The position numbers and the translations under genes are program-made. A DNA stretch of 64,000 nucleotides from positions 186,001 to 250,000 of the forward strand of contig JBAJFE010000009.1 in the NCBI GenBank assembly GCA_037903355.1. The letters run 5' to 3'. Numbering within the stretch: position 1 is the stretch's first letter; every line of letters begins with the position of its first letter. The stretch is from Trichuris trichiura (Eukaryota > Nematoda > Enoplea > Trichinellida > Trichuridae). The notes under the pieces were generated by a model. It did no database searches. It was given only the letters and a program-made list of their open reading frames with translations, and was not told where the DNA came from. Shown piece by piece: positions 1 through 10,366 of the stretch.

Positions 1-1
1 G

Positions 2-1212
2 TTCCCACTTCAGTCGTATCAACGTTGGAGTGAAAATGTTACTTGGCAACCAATACCTGTGCATAGCTTTCCCGGTGAGGACGACCATGTAAGTTTGCCG
101 CGTTGCTTTGAAAGTGCGTAAATCGACGAGCACAGATTTTACACATGGACGCGAGGTGTCCCAGAGCGGAAGCCCTTCAACGCGCTACTTTCGAATCCAA
201 AGAAGTTGTGGACATTGTTAAGCAAAACGAAGATTTTTTTGCTTTCTTGCGCAATGAAACTGGCCTGCCATTGACCAGCCTCAACGATATACGTTTTATT
301 TTCGATCCATTAAACTGCGCGGTAAAATAGTACAACGCGAAATTCTATGCAAGTAATCATTTGTCGATGTTTAGAGAATTCATAAGCATTTAACTCCTTA
401 TTGGCTAAGTGACGACGTATTCCGAAAAGTTTGCGATTTATTCGCGTTATCTACTGCGTACTGGTATAAAGGTGACGAGCAAAAACGATTACGAGGAGGT
501 AAGTAATGATAGCAGGTTGTAACTTTATGATCTCTTAAAAAATAGATAGCTATAATTTTAGGTTCACTTTTGAAAGACATACTGATGCGAATGCTGTCAG
601 TTTCTAACAATCGAACCGATAGCGCTTTTAAGATATATGCATATTCGGGAGTAAGTTGTTCTACCTATTATCAGCATCGATAGTGGTCAACGTTTACCCC
701 GTTTCCAGCACGACGCAACACTTGTTGCTCTGTTGGAGAATCTTGGCATATACAATACCCTTTTGGTACCAGCATATGCGAGCGTTATTATTTTTGAGCT
801 TCGCGAAATATCAGCGCGTTACTTTGTCAGAGTATGCGTAAAAGTTGTTTGTTCATTTGTTTTTTGCATTATGCACGATGCTATTCAGATATTGTACAAA
901 AATGGTGCTAATGCTCAAGTCGTTTTGTTGAAGTTACCTTTTTGTGATGAAAATTGTCCTCTGGACGATCTTGTTGAACGATTCGATCATTCCGCGCCTG
1001 TTGACTGGAAAGCTGAATGTGGCCTAGAAAGCAAACCTTTCGCATGGAAAAGTTAGTCTACCTATCGTTGCTATTATTGCCTACGTTGTATTTTAGCTTA
1101 CGCATTGGTCTTTTTTGTAATGACTGTCATCGCCGTCAACCTCCTTGTGGCGCAGACTGTTTACTTCGTCCACAAGCAACGACGTGAGATTATCTTTACT
1201 TTTAAAGTTTGA
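2..1212 (+). CDS. Histidine acid phosphatase, C-terminal part (5' end outside window)
   Basis: Family function is hydrolysis of phosphomonoesters at acid pH in lysosomal or secretory compartments. Seven exons join in phase: 2-88, 136-321, 375-498, 562-650, 709-831, 889-1051, 1097-1212, giving 295 residues plus stop. What is seen: the PVHSFPGEDD strand near the start, an RLRGG turn, a KIYAYSG-HDAT block carrying the family's second catalytic motif (His-Asp), and a Cys-containing segment LPFCDENCPLDD. The last exon encodes one hydrophobic segment (about 17 residues) followed by a short basic tail, so the product is probably a type I membrane protein like lysosomal acid phosphatase. The first exons, with the RHG motif and signal peptide, lie upstream of the window. 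The last donor is GTTAGT. Six intron positions and phases equal those of the paralogue at 16446-20393. Confidence 0.86.
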
Positions 1213-2482
1213 TTGATTATTTAAATAATTGAGCAAATTTAAAAAACAAGACGCAAAATAACAGTTGTCGAAACCGTAAGCAGTGCATAGGTTGTCATGA
1301 ATATTTACTCAACTTCGGGATAGTGCGAAAGTGACTTTGACACACACTCACGTAGTGCACTTGTTAATTCTAAAGGTGAATATTCATCCCGCTGGCGGGG
1401 CAGAGTTCTCTGGATGAAGCAATGGCTAACACGGGTCAATTATTAAGATTTTACTTTAGCCTGGCGCTAAGGCGTCCTCTATGTTCAAACGCTTTGACGC
1501 CTTAGAACTTTGGGGGACAATGGCTTGCCAGGCGGTTTGAAAGTAAGGTTCATTTGCAAACTTGTTTTGAATTCAACGGTATGCTTTCCTTGTTAGGAAG
1601 TTTGCCGTTGCGTAGCATATAGGCTGTAGGTTTGCTAGTGCGTAGCATGAGGCTAACGGCAGATACTCTTTCTTCACCCGTTTGCATGAACTGATTTCAT
1701 GCATGAGAAGCCGAAGTCGTTTCATTTTGTCTGTCAGCCTTATAGCTCGAGGATAGCTCATTTTCCTATTTTGGAAATTCCATTACGAAACTTGTATGTT
1801 CTTCCCGAAAATTTGTAAGGAAAACTTTTGCGAATTGCATCGAATGTTGCTTTACCTTCACTACTTTGATGTCTTCAACGGCTACGGGTCGTTATAATGA
1901 ATTTCACTTTCTGCCTGAGAATTCAAGGAATCCTTTTTAAATTGGTTGTACAGTCTTTGACCGACCGAATTTGCTGAACAGAATAAAACTGGGGAATAAA
2001 CTGAACGTAATGCTATGCTTCTCTTGCTGAGCTGTTATGTTGTTTATTTGTTGTGGAAGATATTTTGGAGTAACTCGATGCAATTTCTTAATAACTCAAA
2101 AGGGATGCGTTAATAACAGGAATGTTTCTGATGTTAATATCGATTAAATCAGCCGAAAGAAGCTGAAGTTGTTTTCATGTGCCTTGGTGTTGTTTCAAAT
2201 TCCGAAAGACAGAATTCCTGAATCACTAAATCTGCTTGCTTTCCTCGATTCGTCACAAGTCTAAATCTGATCATAAAGGCTGTATATGCTTTCTTCTTCA
2301 TTTTGGTTTAGGCTTAGTTGGGATGCACAAAACCTTGTATGAGCAGTAGGGGAAGAAAGCAGACAAGTTTGGTGGTTCAGGAATTACGTCTTTCGGGATT
2401 TCGTTGTAGACTAGTTTTATCTACCATTTCTTTCTTCGGTCAATCATCGTATGTGTATGTATTAACGAATGTAAATTTTAGG
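1213..2482. other. Spacer, probably with undetected 5' exons of the next gene
   Basis: No exon could be assigned with confidence. Short open stretches exist, for instance 2427-2449 between a TAG acceptor and a GTATGT donor, and 2312-2334 ending at GTATGA. Some may be upstream exons of the gene whose readable part begins at 2483. No recognisable repeat was seen. Confidence 0.4.
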
Positions 2483-3058
2483 TTGTTCTTACGCACCACT
2501 TGAAGAAGAGCGTTGTTGAAATGAGCGTTGCCTACACAACAGCAGCGACGTTTTGTACCGCTAGTATCCAATGTATTTTAATGCATTGCATGAACTACTA
2601 CTGTGTGTACGTGAAAAGTAGGAAACTATTGTCGAACTATTTTGCACCAATCAAACTGCGTCCATAGTTTGTCATCTTTTTGTACAGATGCACATTACTT
2701 AGCGATTAAACGCTATGCTTCTGCTGATGTTGTTTGCTTTGACGAGCCGCCGAATCAGGTTTTTCTCGCTTGTACTTTGCCAGCTACTGCCGAAGCTTGT
2801 GCTTATATATCTCGCTTCTGTAACATGTTTGTATCAACCGCTTTGGCAGAGTAAAACCTGAGTTCAAAAACTGATATGTTTTGTTTCAGTGCGTTTTATC
2901 CGCTTACATGTTATTTGCTATGTTGGAATGTTCAGAAATGCTCCGTTGTCAATGACAAGGAAAAGAGTTAGTAGTTCTTTTTGATTACTGAACTTAATCA
3001 TTTGTTTATTTCAGGTCGTCTGTTCATTCGACAACTTCGGACAGTAGCGAAAAACTAG
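2483..3058 (+). CDS. Unidentified multi-exon gene, 3' part
   Basis: Four exons join in frame: 2483-2602 (phase 0 in, 1 out), 2688-2850 (1 to 2), 2890-2966 (2 to 1) and 3015-3058, ending at TAG 3056-3058. Acceptors are good (ATTTTAG, TTTGTACAG, TGTTTCAG, TTATTTCAG). Donors are GTGTGT, GTAAAA and GTTAGT, the first being the weakest. The joined peptide is about 134 residues, rich in Ala, Cys and Tyr and probably helical, and ends in a basic tail (FIRQLRTVAKN). I do not recognise the family. An in-frame ATG sits at 2521, but the frame stays open back to the acceptor before 2483, so earlier exons are likely. The stop lies only 3 nt before the start codon of the site-2 protease gene, which suggests shared processing of the two messages. 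Confidence 0.5.
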
Positions 3059-3061
3059 AGG

Positions 3062-4543
3062 ATGGATTTATGGTTGTTTTTCTTGTTTTTGATGACTTTA
3101 TGGGGTATAATTTATCTTATGGATGCGCTAATGCGACATGGCCGCGTGAAGTCCTATCAAAGGTTTCTGGAGAAAACCGAGTTGACGTTAGGACTTTTCT
3201 ATGCAAAGCTATACGTCTTTCGGATGAATAATATAATTCCAACGCACGTACGACGTATACCCAATCGTACAAGAATTGCATTGAGTTGTTGGTTTACAGT
3301 TGGCGTTGTGGCCACTTGTATTTTGGGCGTGTTGGCAATTAAGTTTTTGTTCTTGAACGTTGTCCAACTTTTTAAGCCTATTTCAACGTCTTTGGAGCCG
3401 TCGGGTGTAACCAGCTGGAACAATGGTGAAGCGAAAAACACCGGTGGTTTGGTGGCTATTATTCCCGGCGTAAACATGCCTTGGTGTCATGTCCCTTTGT
3501 TGTTTCTTGCGCTTGCATTGTGCGCTACAATTCACGAACTTGGTCACGCGGTTGCAGCCTTAAATGAAGATATGTTAGTTGACGGATTTGGCTTTATTTT
3601 TTTTGTAATATTTCCGGGTGCATTCACTGATCTCAATCGCAATGATCTCAACCAATCTTCGGTGTTAAAAAAGTTGAAAGTATACTGTGCTGGCGTATGG
3701 CACAACCTTTGCTTATCCGCAGTTGCTTCACTGTTACTTAGCTCTACTTGGCCAGCGAGTGATAAAAATACTGGAGTAATGATTCATGAAAGGAATGGTT
3801 TGTCTTTAGCCGCTTTTCCTTACGATTTGGTGGATGGAGAAATAATTTATTCCATCAATGGTTGCCCTTGTGGTAACATGGAAAGTTGGCTCCATTGCCT
3901 TGATAGTATTGGTATGGAAAAGCCTGGTTATTGCTTTCCAAGGCACATCGTGCATATGGCAATAAATCGGCCTGTTGACGCAGGTTGGGAGCCGGAAGAG
4001 CATGATTTTTGTTTCCTTTTTCGGCTACCCGAAAGCGATGATTCGTTACGTGGTTACTTTTGCACCAGTCAACAAGTGATAACGACAGCTAAAAGTTGTG
4101 GCTACAATGTTTCATGTCCAAAAACTTTTCGCTGCGTAATTCCTGGTTTGTTGAAAAGCAGTCGGTTATTCTACCTTACTTTGGGAAGAAAACAAAACGG
4201 AATAACTTACGTGATTACATCGCTTAATAATTTATACGCCATTAACGTCACGGAAAGTGCTGCTGTCTGCAATGTATACAGCAATGTGGATGTCATAGAA
4301 GTGCTTCTTCAACTTACTGCCGCATTGTCCTTTGCATTCGCTTTGCTAAATGCTGTTCCCTGTTTTGGACTTGATGGACATCATCTTGTCGACGCTGTGG
4401 CAAAGTCAGTTATGCCTCTGGCTACTGGTAATGGACCTTATTATATTGCTGTAGCTTCTCAGGTATTGTCTTTTGTTGGCACGTGCTTAGTCGTTGTTTC
4501 TATCCTAGTCGCTCTTTTGCCCTATCTTACAACGCTCGCGTAA
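3062..4543 (+). CDS. MBTPS2: Membrane-bound transcription factor site-2 protease (intronless)
   Basis: Intramembrane zinc metalloprotease of the Golgi that makes the second cut in SREBP/ATF6-type membrane transcription factors after site-1 cleavage. The 493-residue frame starts at ATG 3062 with a hydrophobic segment (residues 4-22). A second hydrophobic segment spans about 75-100. A luminal stretch follows, then the IPGVN motif, and the zinc-binding HELGH lies at residues 158-162 inside a membrane segment. VDGFGFIFFVIFPGAF and CAGVWHN follow. Residues 230-400 form a Cys-rich luminal/PDZ-like region, and the second zinc-ligand motif LNAVPCFGLDGHH sits at 429-441, ending in more membrane helices. 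Length and order match animal S2P; the poly-Ser insert of the mammalian protein is absent. It has no introns although its neighbours have many. The acceptor at 3014 lies 47 nt upstream and could be a trans-splice site for this message. Confidence 0.94.
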   Translation: MDLWLFFLFLMTLWGIIYLMDALMRHGRVKSYQRFLEKTELTLGLFYAKLYVFRMNNIIPTHVRRIPNRTRIALSCWFTVGVVATCILGVLAIKFLFLNVVQLFKPISTSLEPSGVTSWNNGEAKNTGGLVAIIPGVNMPWCHVPLLFLALALCATIHELGHAVAALNEDMLVDGFGFIFFVIFPGAFTDLNRNDLNQSSVLKKLKVYCAGVWHNLCLSAVASLLLSSTWPASDKNTGVMIHERNGLSLAAFPYDLVDGEIIYSINGCPCGNMESWLHCLDSIGMEKPGYCFPRHIVHMAINRPVDAGWEPEEHDFCFLFRLPESDDSLRGYFCTSQQVITTAKSCGYNVSCPKTFRCVIPGLLKSSRLFYLTLGRKQNGITYVITSLNNLYAINVTESAAVCNVYSNVDVIEVLLQLTAALSFAFALLNAVPCFGLDGHHLVDAVAKSVMPLATGNGPYYIAVASQVLSFVGTCLVVVSILVALLPYLTTLA

Positions 4544-5768
4544 ACTACGCTGATTGTTTTTGCTTATTATTTGGTTAACCGTATTGTTATAAATGGTTAC
4601 TATTGATATGCCCAGTTGTATCGGGTTTATTTGCTAAAGTGGGATTTCAACGCTTCTGCATATCCGCACTATTAATAATCAGGCATGATTTCCGTGTACG
4701 TCAACGGCAGAAGATATGCGTAATCGCATGAAGATACCATTGTTTTGATGACTACACAACTAGAAAATTCTACAAGCCGCGACGTATATTTCCGTCTGTA
4801 TTGTTTTTTTGGCAAATAAATGAACTGACTATCCTACTTCATGCAGTTACAAATATCTTGAACAGCATAGGCGGGATACGCTGCCATACATTACCAGATA
4901 CGAAACACCGTAATCCAGGTATGAGGTATACTGTTTTTAACCAGAAGCTTTCAGGTATTTTTCGAATAGCCTTGATTCAAAGAACGAATGGGAGTAAGCC
5001 GCGAAGGACGCTCGTATAAAACAGCTTTCCGTTACAAAACATCCATCCTACATTTGAAAGGAACTCTCCCTTTTGTTATGGCCATTTTGACAGGGAAAGT
5101 GAATTGACATTCAAGGACAGGTTAGAGGAAGTTCATTGGCTAGATATCCAAGCAGCTAGTACGTTGCATATGCCCACGCTTTATGCATTAGGAGTCTGAC
5201 AGCGCCTCTGGTTGACAGGAAATACAGGGGAACATTCAGCACAGGTTTTGGGAAAATATGAAAGCGAACTTGTGATACTTCAGACAAAGCAGAGATGCAA
5301 CATACCACACGCTGAGGTAACAATTGCCGTTAATCTTACTGTATGTTTAGCGTTAGAACAATCCTGACTACTGCCAAGCGTGCTGTCATATTGCGCGCAA
5401 GTAAAAGAAGAGATGCGCGTAATCTCATAAGCAAAAATATTAAAAATAAATCGATTAAAATGCAGCTCGTAGAGTATTCTTTCAGCTGGAGCGCAAAGTG
5501 AAAACAAGGTCTAGCATTGTTCAAAGACAAATTCAACGTACCTGAAAATCATTAGGTTGCTTCTGTATTAGGGCCGTTATTTACTTCAAACGGTCGCTGC
5601 ATATTGACTGTTTATTGGTAATTAAATGGCAGTGCTATGAGCAAGTAAACATTTCCTAAAAAGCTTTAATGTCTTCTTTCTTTCGATAAATTAGACATCC
5701 TGTCTTTCGATAAATTATAAATGTGTAATATTTGTTTGTTCATAGAAGCTGATCATTTCTACGCCAGA
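4544..5768. other. Intergenic region between MBTPS2 and CIAO3
   Basis: No convincing exon, RNA gene or repeat family was found. The open frames here (for example 4801-5019 and those on the - strand near 5280-5536) lack splice context and family features. A 15-nt direct duplication, TCTTTCGATAAATTA, occurs near 5690-5716. A short AG acceptor (GCCAG at 5763-5767) lies one base before the CIAO3 start codon. Confidence 0.6.
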
Positions 5769-7679
5769 ATGGCTGCCAAAGGCATTGTTCGTCTTACCGA
5801 TCTGGATGATTTCATTGCACCTTCTCAGGTGTGCTGACCAAATTATTTGTCGTTTTTACTGTTTTGTAATAGGCGTGCATCAAACCTATTGCTGTGGCTA
5901 GCGAAGCAGCTAGGGCAAGGGTGATCACTTATGAAGGCGATGACTTGTACGAAGAAGTTGACGAGGTAATGTTTGCTAGCCAGATGTTTCCTGCATTCTT
6001 TATCCTCCGTTTGCTGCAGTTAGGCAGAAAGAAGACGTTAAAACCCGTCAGTATCACGCTTAACGATTGCCTTGCATGCAGTGGATGCATAACAAGTTCC
6101 GAAGCTGTTTTGATTGAAAAACAAGGCCCGGACGAACTTTTAAGTTTTGTTGAGCACGCGAAGATGGAGGGTCCTCGATGGGTGCGAAGGTTTTTTTTGG
6201 AGGACTTCATTGTTAGCATTTTCACTTTCTTTGTAGTTGTTTGTTGCCACTGTATCGCCTCAGTCGAAATCGTCCATAGCAGCTCATTATGAACTAAGCA
6301 TGGATAGGGCAGAGCGTTGTATTCGTCAGTTTTTTAAAAAAATTGGTAAAATTCAAGCAGTGTAAAATTTGAATTTGCAGCTTTTAAAATTCAGGGGTTG
6401 ACTTAGTTCTGGACTCAACATTCGCAAGAAATTTAAGCCTTATTGCTACTGGCATGGAATTTGTCGAGCGTTACAAAGCCTGGCAGGCAAGCAGCTCATC
6501 CAAGGATTTATTTCCAATGATTTGTGGAAGCTGTCCAGGTAAGTTTTTAAGTTCAATTGACTTTATTTTTATAACGGGTGCATATATCTTGTAGGCTGGA
6601 TATGTTACGCGGAAAAGAGTGTTGGGGACCTCGTGATCCCTTTAATTTCTAAGGCACGTTCTCCTCAAGCTATTAGTGGTGCAATCGTAAAGGACTACTT
6701 GCTACAAATGCTGCGAGACTTAAACTGTTCCTACGCGGAAGGTCTTGCTTTCCTACTATTGTTATCATGTTTATCCGTTAAATATTCAGATTGTCATCCA
6801 TCACGAATTTATCATATTACTGTTATGCCTTGCTTCGACAAGAAACTCGAGGCAAGTCGCTCCTGTTTCGTTTCTTCCAGTGGTGTAAAAGAGGTGGATT
6901 TGGTTCTCAGCTCTGGCACGTCATCATTCAACTTATGGACTTTTGTAACGTGTATTCGTTAATTTCAGGTCAACTCTGTGAATTAATCGACCGAAAATGT
7001 CCCGATTTCAAATATTTGCAAATGGATGACGATCCCGAATGGTAAACGGCGTTTCAAATTGTACTTATTGATTTGAAGAGAAGTTTTTAGGTTACCATTT
7101 GCGGCCCCTCAATACAGACATAGCGGATCTGGTTCAGGAGGATATCTTGATTTTGTTTTCAAGTATGCCGCCAAAGAACTGTTCAACATTGAACTGGAAA
7201 CGATTACGTATCACATACAGAAGAATAATGATTTGCAGGAGGTGTACTTGGATGTCAATGGGCAGCGCGTACTAACTATGGCTCTCTGTTATGGGTTTAA
7301 AAATATCCAAAACCTGATTCGAAAAATTCGTAATCGCAAATGCGCTTATCATTTTGTCGAAGTAATGGCTTGTCCAAGTGGTGAGGACTGTTAATTTATA
7401 CTGTCGAAGTATTGCTGAGTTTTGGCCATTTTAGGCTGCTTAAATGGGGGTGGCCAAATACGCGAAGTGACCACTTCTTCAAAATCCGATTTGCTCAAAA
7501 ATGTCTCTTCGTTGTATTACAGCGTAAGAGTGCTTTCCCCGTTTGAAGCGCCCTTCGTTAAAGAACTTATCGAGCGTTGGTTAGGAGATTTGAACAGTGA
7601 AAAAGCAAAGCGTTTTTTAAGAACGCAGTACGAAGCTTTAAAGGAGAATGATTCATTCAGCTTTAATGTTCAGTGGTAA
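5769..7679 (+). CDS. CIAO3: CIAO3 / Nar1, cytosolic Fe-S assembly factor (iron-only hydrogenase-like)
   Basis: In the CIA pathway this protein passes [4Fe-4S] clusters from the scaffold to the targeting complex that matures cytosolic and nuclear Fe-S proteins. Ten exons: 5769-5828, 5873-5965, 6020-6181, 6237-6345, 6395-6538, 6595-6741, 6790-6915, 6969-7041, 7091-7380, 7435-7679; 482 residues, the usual family length. Seen in order: N-terminal [17 protein letters not shown], the first cluster site [14 protein letters not shown], the [11 protein letters not shown] motif, [36 protein letters not shown]-type [27 protein letters not shown], and a C-terminal Trp as in Nar1 proteins that dock on the targeting complex. 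Oddities: intron 7 (6916-6968) begins with GC, and donors at 6182 (GTGCGA) and 6742 (GTCTTG) are weak. Introns 2 (54 nt) and 6 (48 nt) are multiples of three without stops. Confidence 0.94.
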
Positions 7680-7741
7680 CGGTTGCTGAAATGAAATAAT
7701 TAAGAGCGATAAATTGAACGGTGCGTAAGCTAATGGAAAAG

Positions 7742-8014
7742 GAAACAAACGGCATCGTTCCGATTGACCTCATCAGTAGCTGGCGGTTCAACTGGACAAA
7801 CGCCAAGTAGTTCGACGTCAGTAGGCGAGGAAACTCAAGGAAACGGCTTTGCTGAACCATGTTTGGTAAGTGGTTATACTTGGTTGTTGTTTCATTGAAG
7901 GAAAGAGGATTATAGCTGGCCTGGTTTTCATCGTGCCATCGACATGCCTTTAAAAGATACATGTTCATGTGTCTGTAAGTTGTTGTAGACCTCTTTACTT
8001 TCAGCAAGAGTAAA
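7742..8014 (+). other. Possible alternative 3' exons of CIAO3, or exons of a small downstream gene
   Basis: A donor GTAACG overlaps the CIAO3 stop at 7676. Joining it to an acceptor at 7741 restores the terminal Trp codon and opens a Ser/Thr/Gly-rich frame to a GTAAGT donor at 7866. A further exon after TTTCAG at 8005 would add Gln-Glu and a TAA at 8012-8014. Phases agree throughout. The acceptor at 7741 lacks a pyrimidine tract, so this is weak; the region may simply be the CIAO3 3' untranslated region. Confidence 0.22.
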
Positions 8015-8290
8015 ACCGCGTTACGTACGCTGCCACTATATAAAAAGGCCATATTATTCCAATTTTCACGATTAACTGTGAAGTTCTGACCGTACTATTG
8101 CACCTGTGCTGATTGGATAAATAAAACTCAATCGTGGAAACAGTTTCTTTGTCAAGATTCGCGTAAATCTTTGCTCTTTCGCTATTTCGACAACAATTTC
8201 CCCAATCTGAGACTGTTAAGCACAAGTTTTGTCCAATTTCAATGAAGTCTTTATTCTTGATAACGGGGTGTTTTGTAACGGGCTGTATTT

Positions 8291-8603
8291 TCATGGTTGT
8301 AGGGTCTTCTACGGCTTTTATCGTTTTTCGTTGTGCTGTTATCTGTAATTAAACTAAAACAACTGCTCTACCAACGGATGGATGAGCCGTTATTAAGAAA
8401 ATGTACAGATATCAATACACTCAACTTTTTAATGTTCAAAGCTTTCGGAACGCTCTGAACATTAAAAAGTTGAGTGTATTGATATCTGTACATTTTCTTA
8501 ATAACAGCTCATCCATCCGTTGGTAGAGCAATTGTTTTAGTTTAATTTCAGATAACAGCACAACGAAAAACGGGAAAAACCGTAGAAGACCTTACAACCA
8601 TGA
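8291..8603. repeat. Foldback (long inverted repeat) element, copy 1
   Basis: Two 148-nt arms, 8291-8438 and 8456-8603, are almost perfect reverse complements with only a handful of mismatches, around a 17-nt centre containing CTTTCGGAACG. There is no coding capacity. The arms share long stretches with the element at 56545-56863, for instance CTACCAACGGATGGATGAG against CTACCAACGAATGGATGAG, so this is a dispersed non-autonomous family. GAAGTCTTTATT occurs just left of the element (8245-8256) and again at its right edge; whether this is a target duplication is unclear because the left copy is not flush with the arm. Confidence 0.85.
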
Positions 8604-9932
8604 AGTCTTTATTAATCAAATACAGAAATGCAGCATATGTCTGTATTAATAATAAATTTTCCTTTCGATAATTCTTTCCACTGTAAGGCTGAAATTTCGG
8701 TAAGGCAAATGCCTTAGTCATAGGTATGCGTATAGAAAAAAAGATAGAATAGTTAAACATGAATACCCGTTTGCTAGGAGGCAAAACCACCGTTTTTAAA
8801 AACTTCTAGATTATGCTAATGCACCGTGGCATTATTGTTGATAGGAAGAAGACTTATCAGTTTAGACAGCCAAGAATGCGTTGTGTTGCTGAGTGCTCGT
8901 GAACTTTTACTTGCTCGCTTCACGTCAAGCAGGCATTAACCAAAAATGCAAATGGCTGAATCCTTTTTCGAACTGATAGAGTAAATAGCTTTCTGTTAGA
9001 CTTTTGTTACGCGCGCAGAGTTTAACGATAGTAAACAAGACATTGGAGACTGTATTCAAGAAATAACACATGAACAATGCGCTCTCATAAAATGTTAAAA
9101 TTTATCGACGAAGCAGTGAAAAGTAAACTTTCGATTTCCATCAGCAGTGATTTACTAAACCCTTTCTGACACTATCGGTTGACGGCTAAACCTGCTGTAA
9201 CAATTTTGCAGTCAGTATCACGTTGTGATTTATGAACATAAAGTCAAGTTGCGATTGGCTGTCATTGATCAGTTCCAGTCAAGCCCTGTTGTTGCAATCT
9301 TTGCTTGACGTAATCACACAAGAAGGTTAGTGCAGCCGTTTATACATTCGTATGTATCAATATAAATGCATGATTTGGTGTACATGCAGCTTTGGTGTTT
9401 ACCTAGCTTATGAAATAATGCAAAGAGCTTAGAAGTGGGGAGGCAAATCGGTGCTTCAAATCGTTATGCGTAGGCATAAATGCGGATAAAGAGGACAGAA
9501 GAAAAGAGGCTGCTAGTATTAGCTTACAGTGGAACGGTACCACCATACATGCTATGAGTTTGACTCATAATATTCTATCTAAAATCAGATGACGTGCAAT
9601 TTTCAGTAATATAATTTCATTTCGATACTTATTGTTATTTATCATTGAAAGTGGGCTAAGTCATCATGAAAAATGGCTGCAATTTGAAAATTTAATTTTT
9701 CACAGACCTCTGCTGTGCTACAGTTCGTTAGCTCGACTACAGTATTTCTAGTAGTTGGACACTTACAATAACGGAAACAGCCCGGACAGATTGGCAGGCA
9801 ATAAACGGCTGACTGTAAGATGATACAACGTACCTACGTAAAGTTTTAGTTGAATTACTTCTTGTTTTCGCGGAAAACTGTTGGTTGTCTGCCTTGTCTA
9901 GCAGTTTTCCTATTTTCAAACGTAGAATTACC
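8604..9932. other. Intergenic, no assigned content
   Basis: No exon with paired splice signals and family features was found. A stop-free stretch after a GCAG acceptor at about 9211 reaches a TGA at about 9309, but it matches nothing I know. The composition is A-rich on the + strand. Confidence 0.5.
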
Positions 9933-9948
9933 ATAAGAAGGGGATAAT
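9933..9948. repeat. Left copy of putative target-site duplication
   Basis: ATAAGAAGGGGATAAT, identical to 11409-11424. The two copies bracket the Penelope-like fragment, as expected for a target-site duplication made by its endonuclease. Confidence 0.6.
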
Positions 9949-9983
9949 AAAAACGTGGTTTCTTGGTACGGGACAATATGTTT

Positions 9984-10316
9984 TCATAATGAAGAAATTT
10001 ATTACGGGTATGTCCCGTTTGTTTTGTATTTAAAAAGACTCCGGAGCTTTCGGGTCATTCGAGACCCGTCATCAGCGGTTTTAAGTTGTTGATATGATTC
10101 GTGGCAGCGAGTGCCCTAATGTTTCTGAAGATTTTAAAGCGGGCATTTTTTAAAGTTTTCCGTTGGTAAGTTCTGGTATCTGGGTCTGTCAGCGCACTTC
10201 TATTTCTTGTTCCGTATATCGTGTAGATTGTGTCTTTGCTGGGTAGTTTCGACAATTTTTTGTTGTTGGTTCGCTGTTTTTTCATTTTGCATCCATTTTT
10301 CTTTCTTTCTTTGTTC
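9984..10316 (-). repeat. Left terminal inverted repeat of the Penelope-like element
   Basis: Reverse complement of 11071-11400 with scattered substitutions and small indels. The inner edge is a CTTT-rich tract and the outer edge is a TCATAATGAAGAAAT sequence. The - strand has an open frame (10055-10285) that recurs with changes in the other arm, probably because the repeat was once part of a longer frame. The homology to other terminal-repeat pieces in this window continues outward to about 9949, directly against the putative target duplication. Confidence 0.85.
10037..10075 (-). ncRNA. Hammerhead-ribozyme-like motif, sense to the element
   Basis: Read on the - strand: CTGATGA, then a stem GGGTC / GACCC around a TCGAAT loop, then GAAA, then CTCCGGAG and a GTC. 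CUGAUGA and GAAA flanking a hairpin are the conserved hammerhead core, and GUC is the usual cleavage triplet. The third helix would be the self-complementary CUCCGGAG with no loop, which suggests action as a dimer. One unpaired C after CUGAUGA and a poor helix I are reservations. Activity is not shown by sequence alone. Confidence 0.5.
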
Positions 10317-10366
10317 CATATATATTGCAGTTCTATCCATTTCTATTTGTTCTAATTAGTTGTTTT

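Noticed and set aside
7663..8052. 129-codon open frame on the - strand downstream of CIAO3
   Set aside because: It has noise-like composition, no homology and no splice sites, and it overlaps the CIAO3 3' end.
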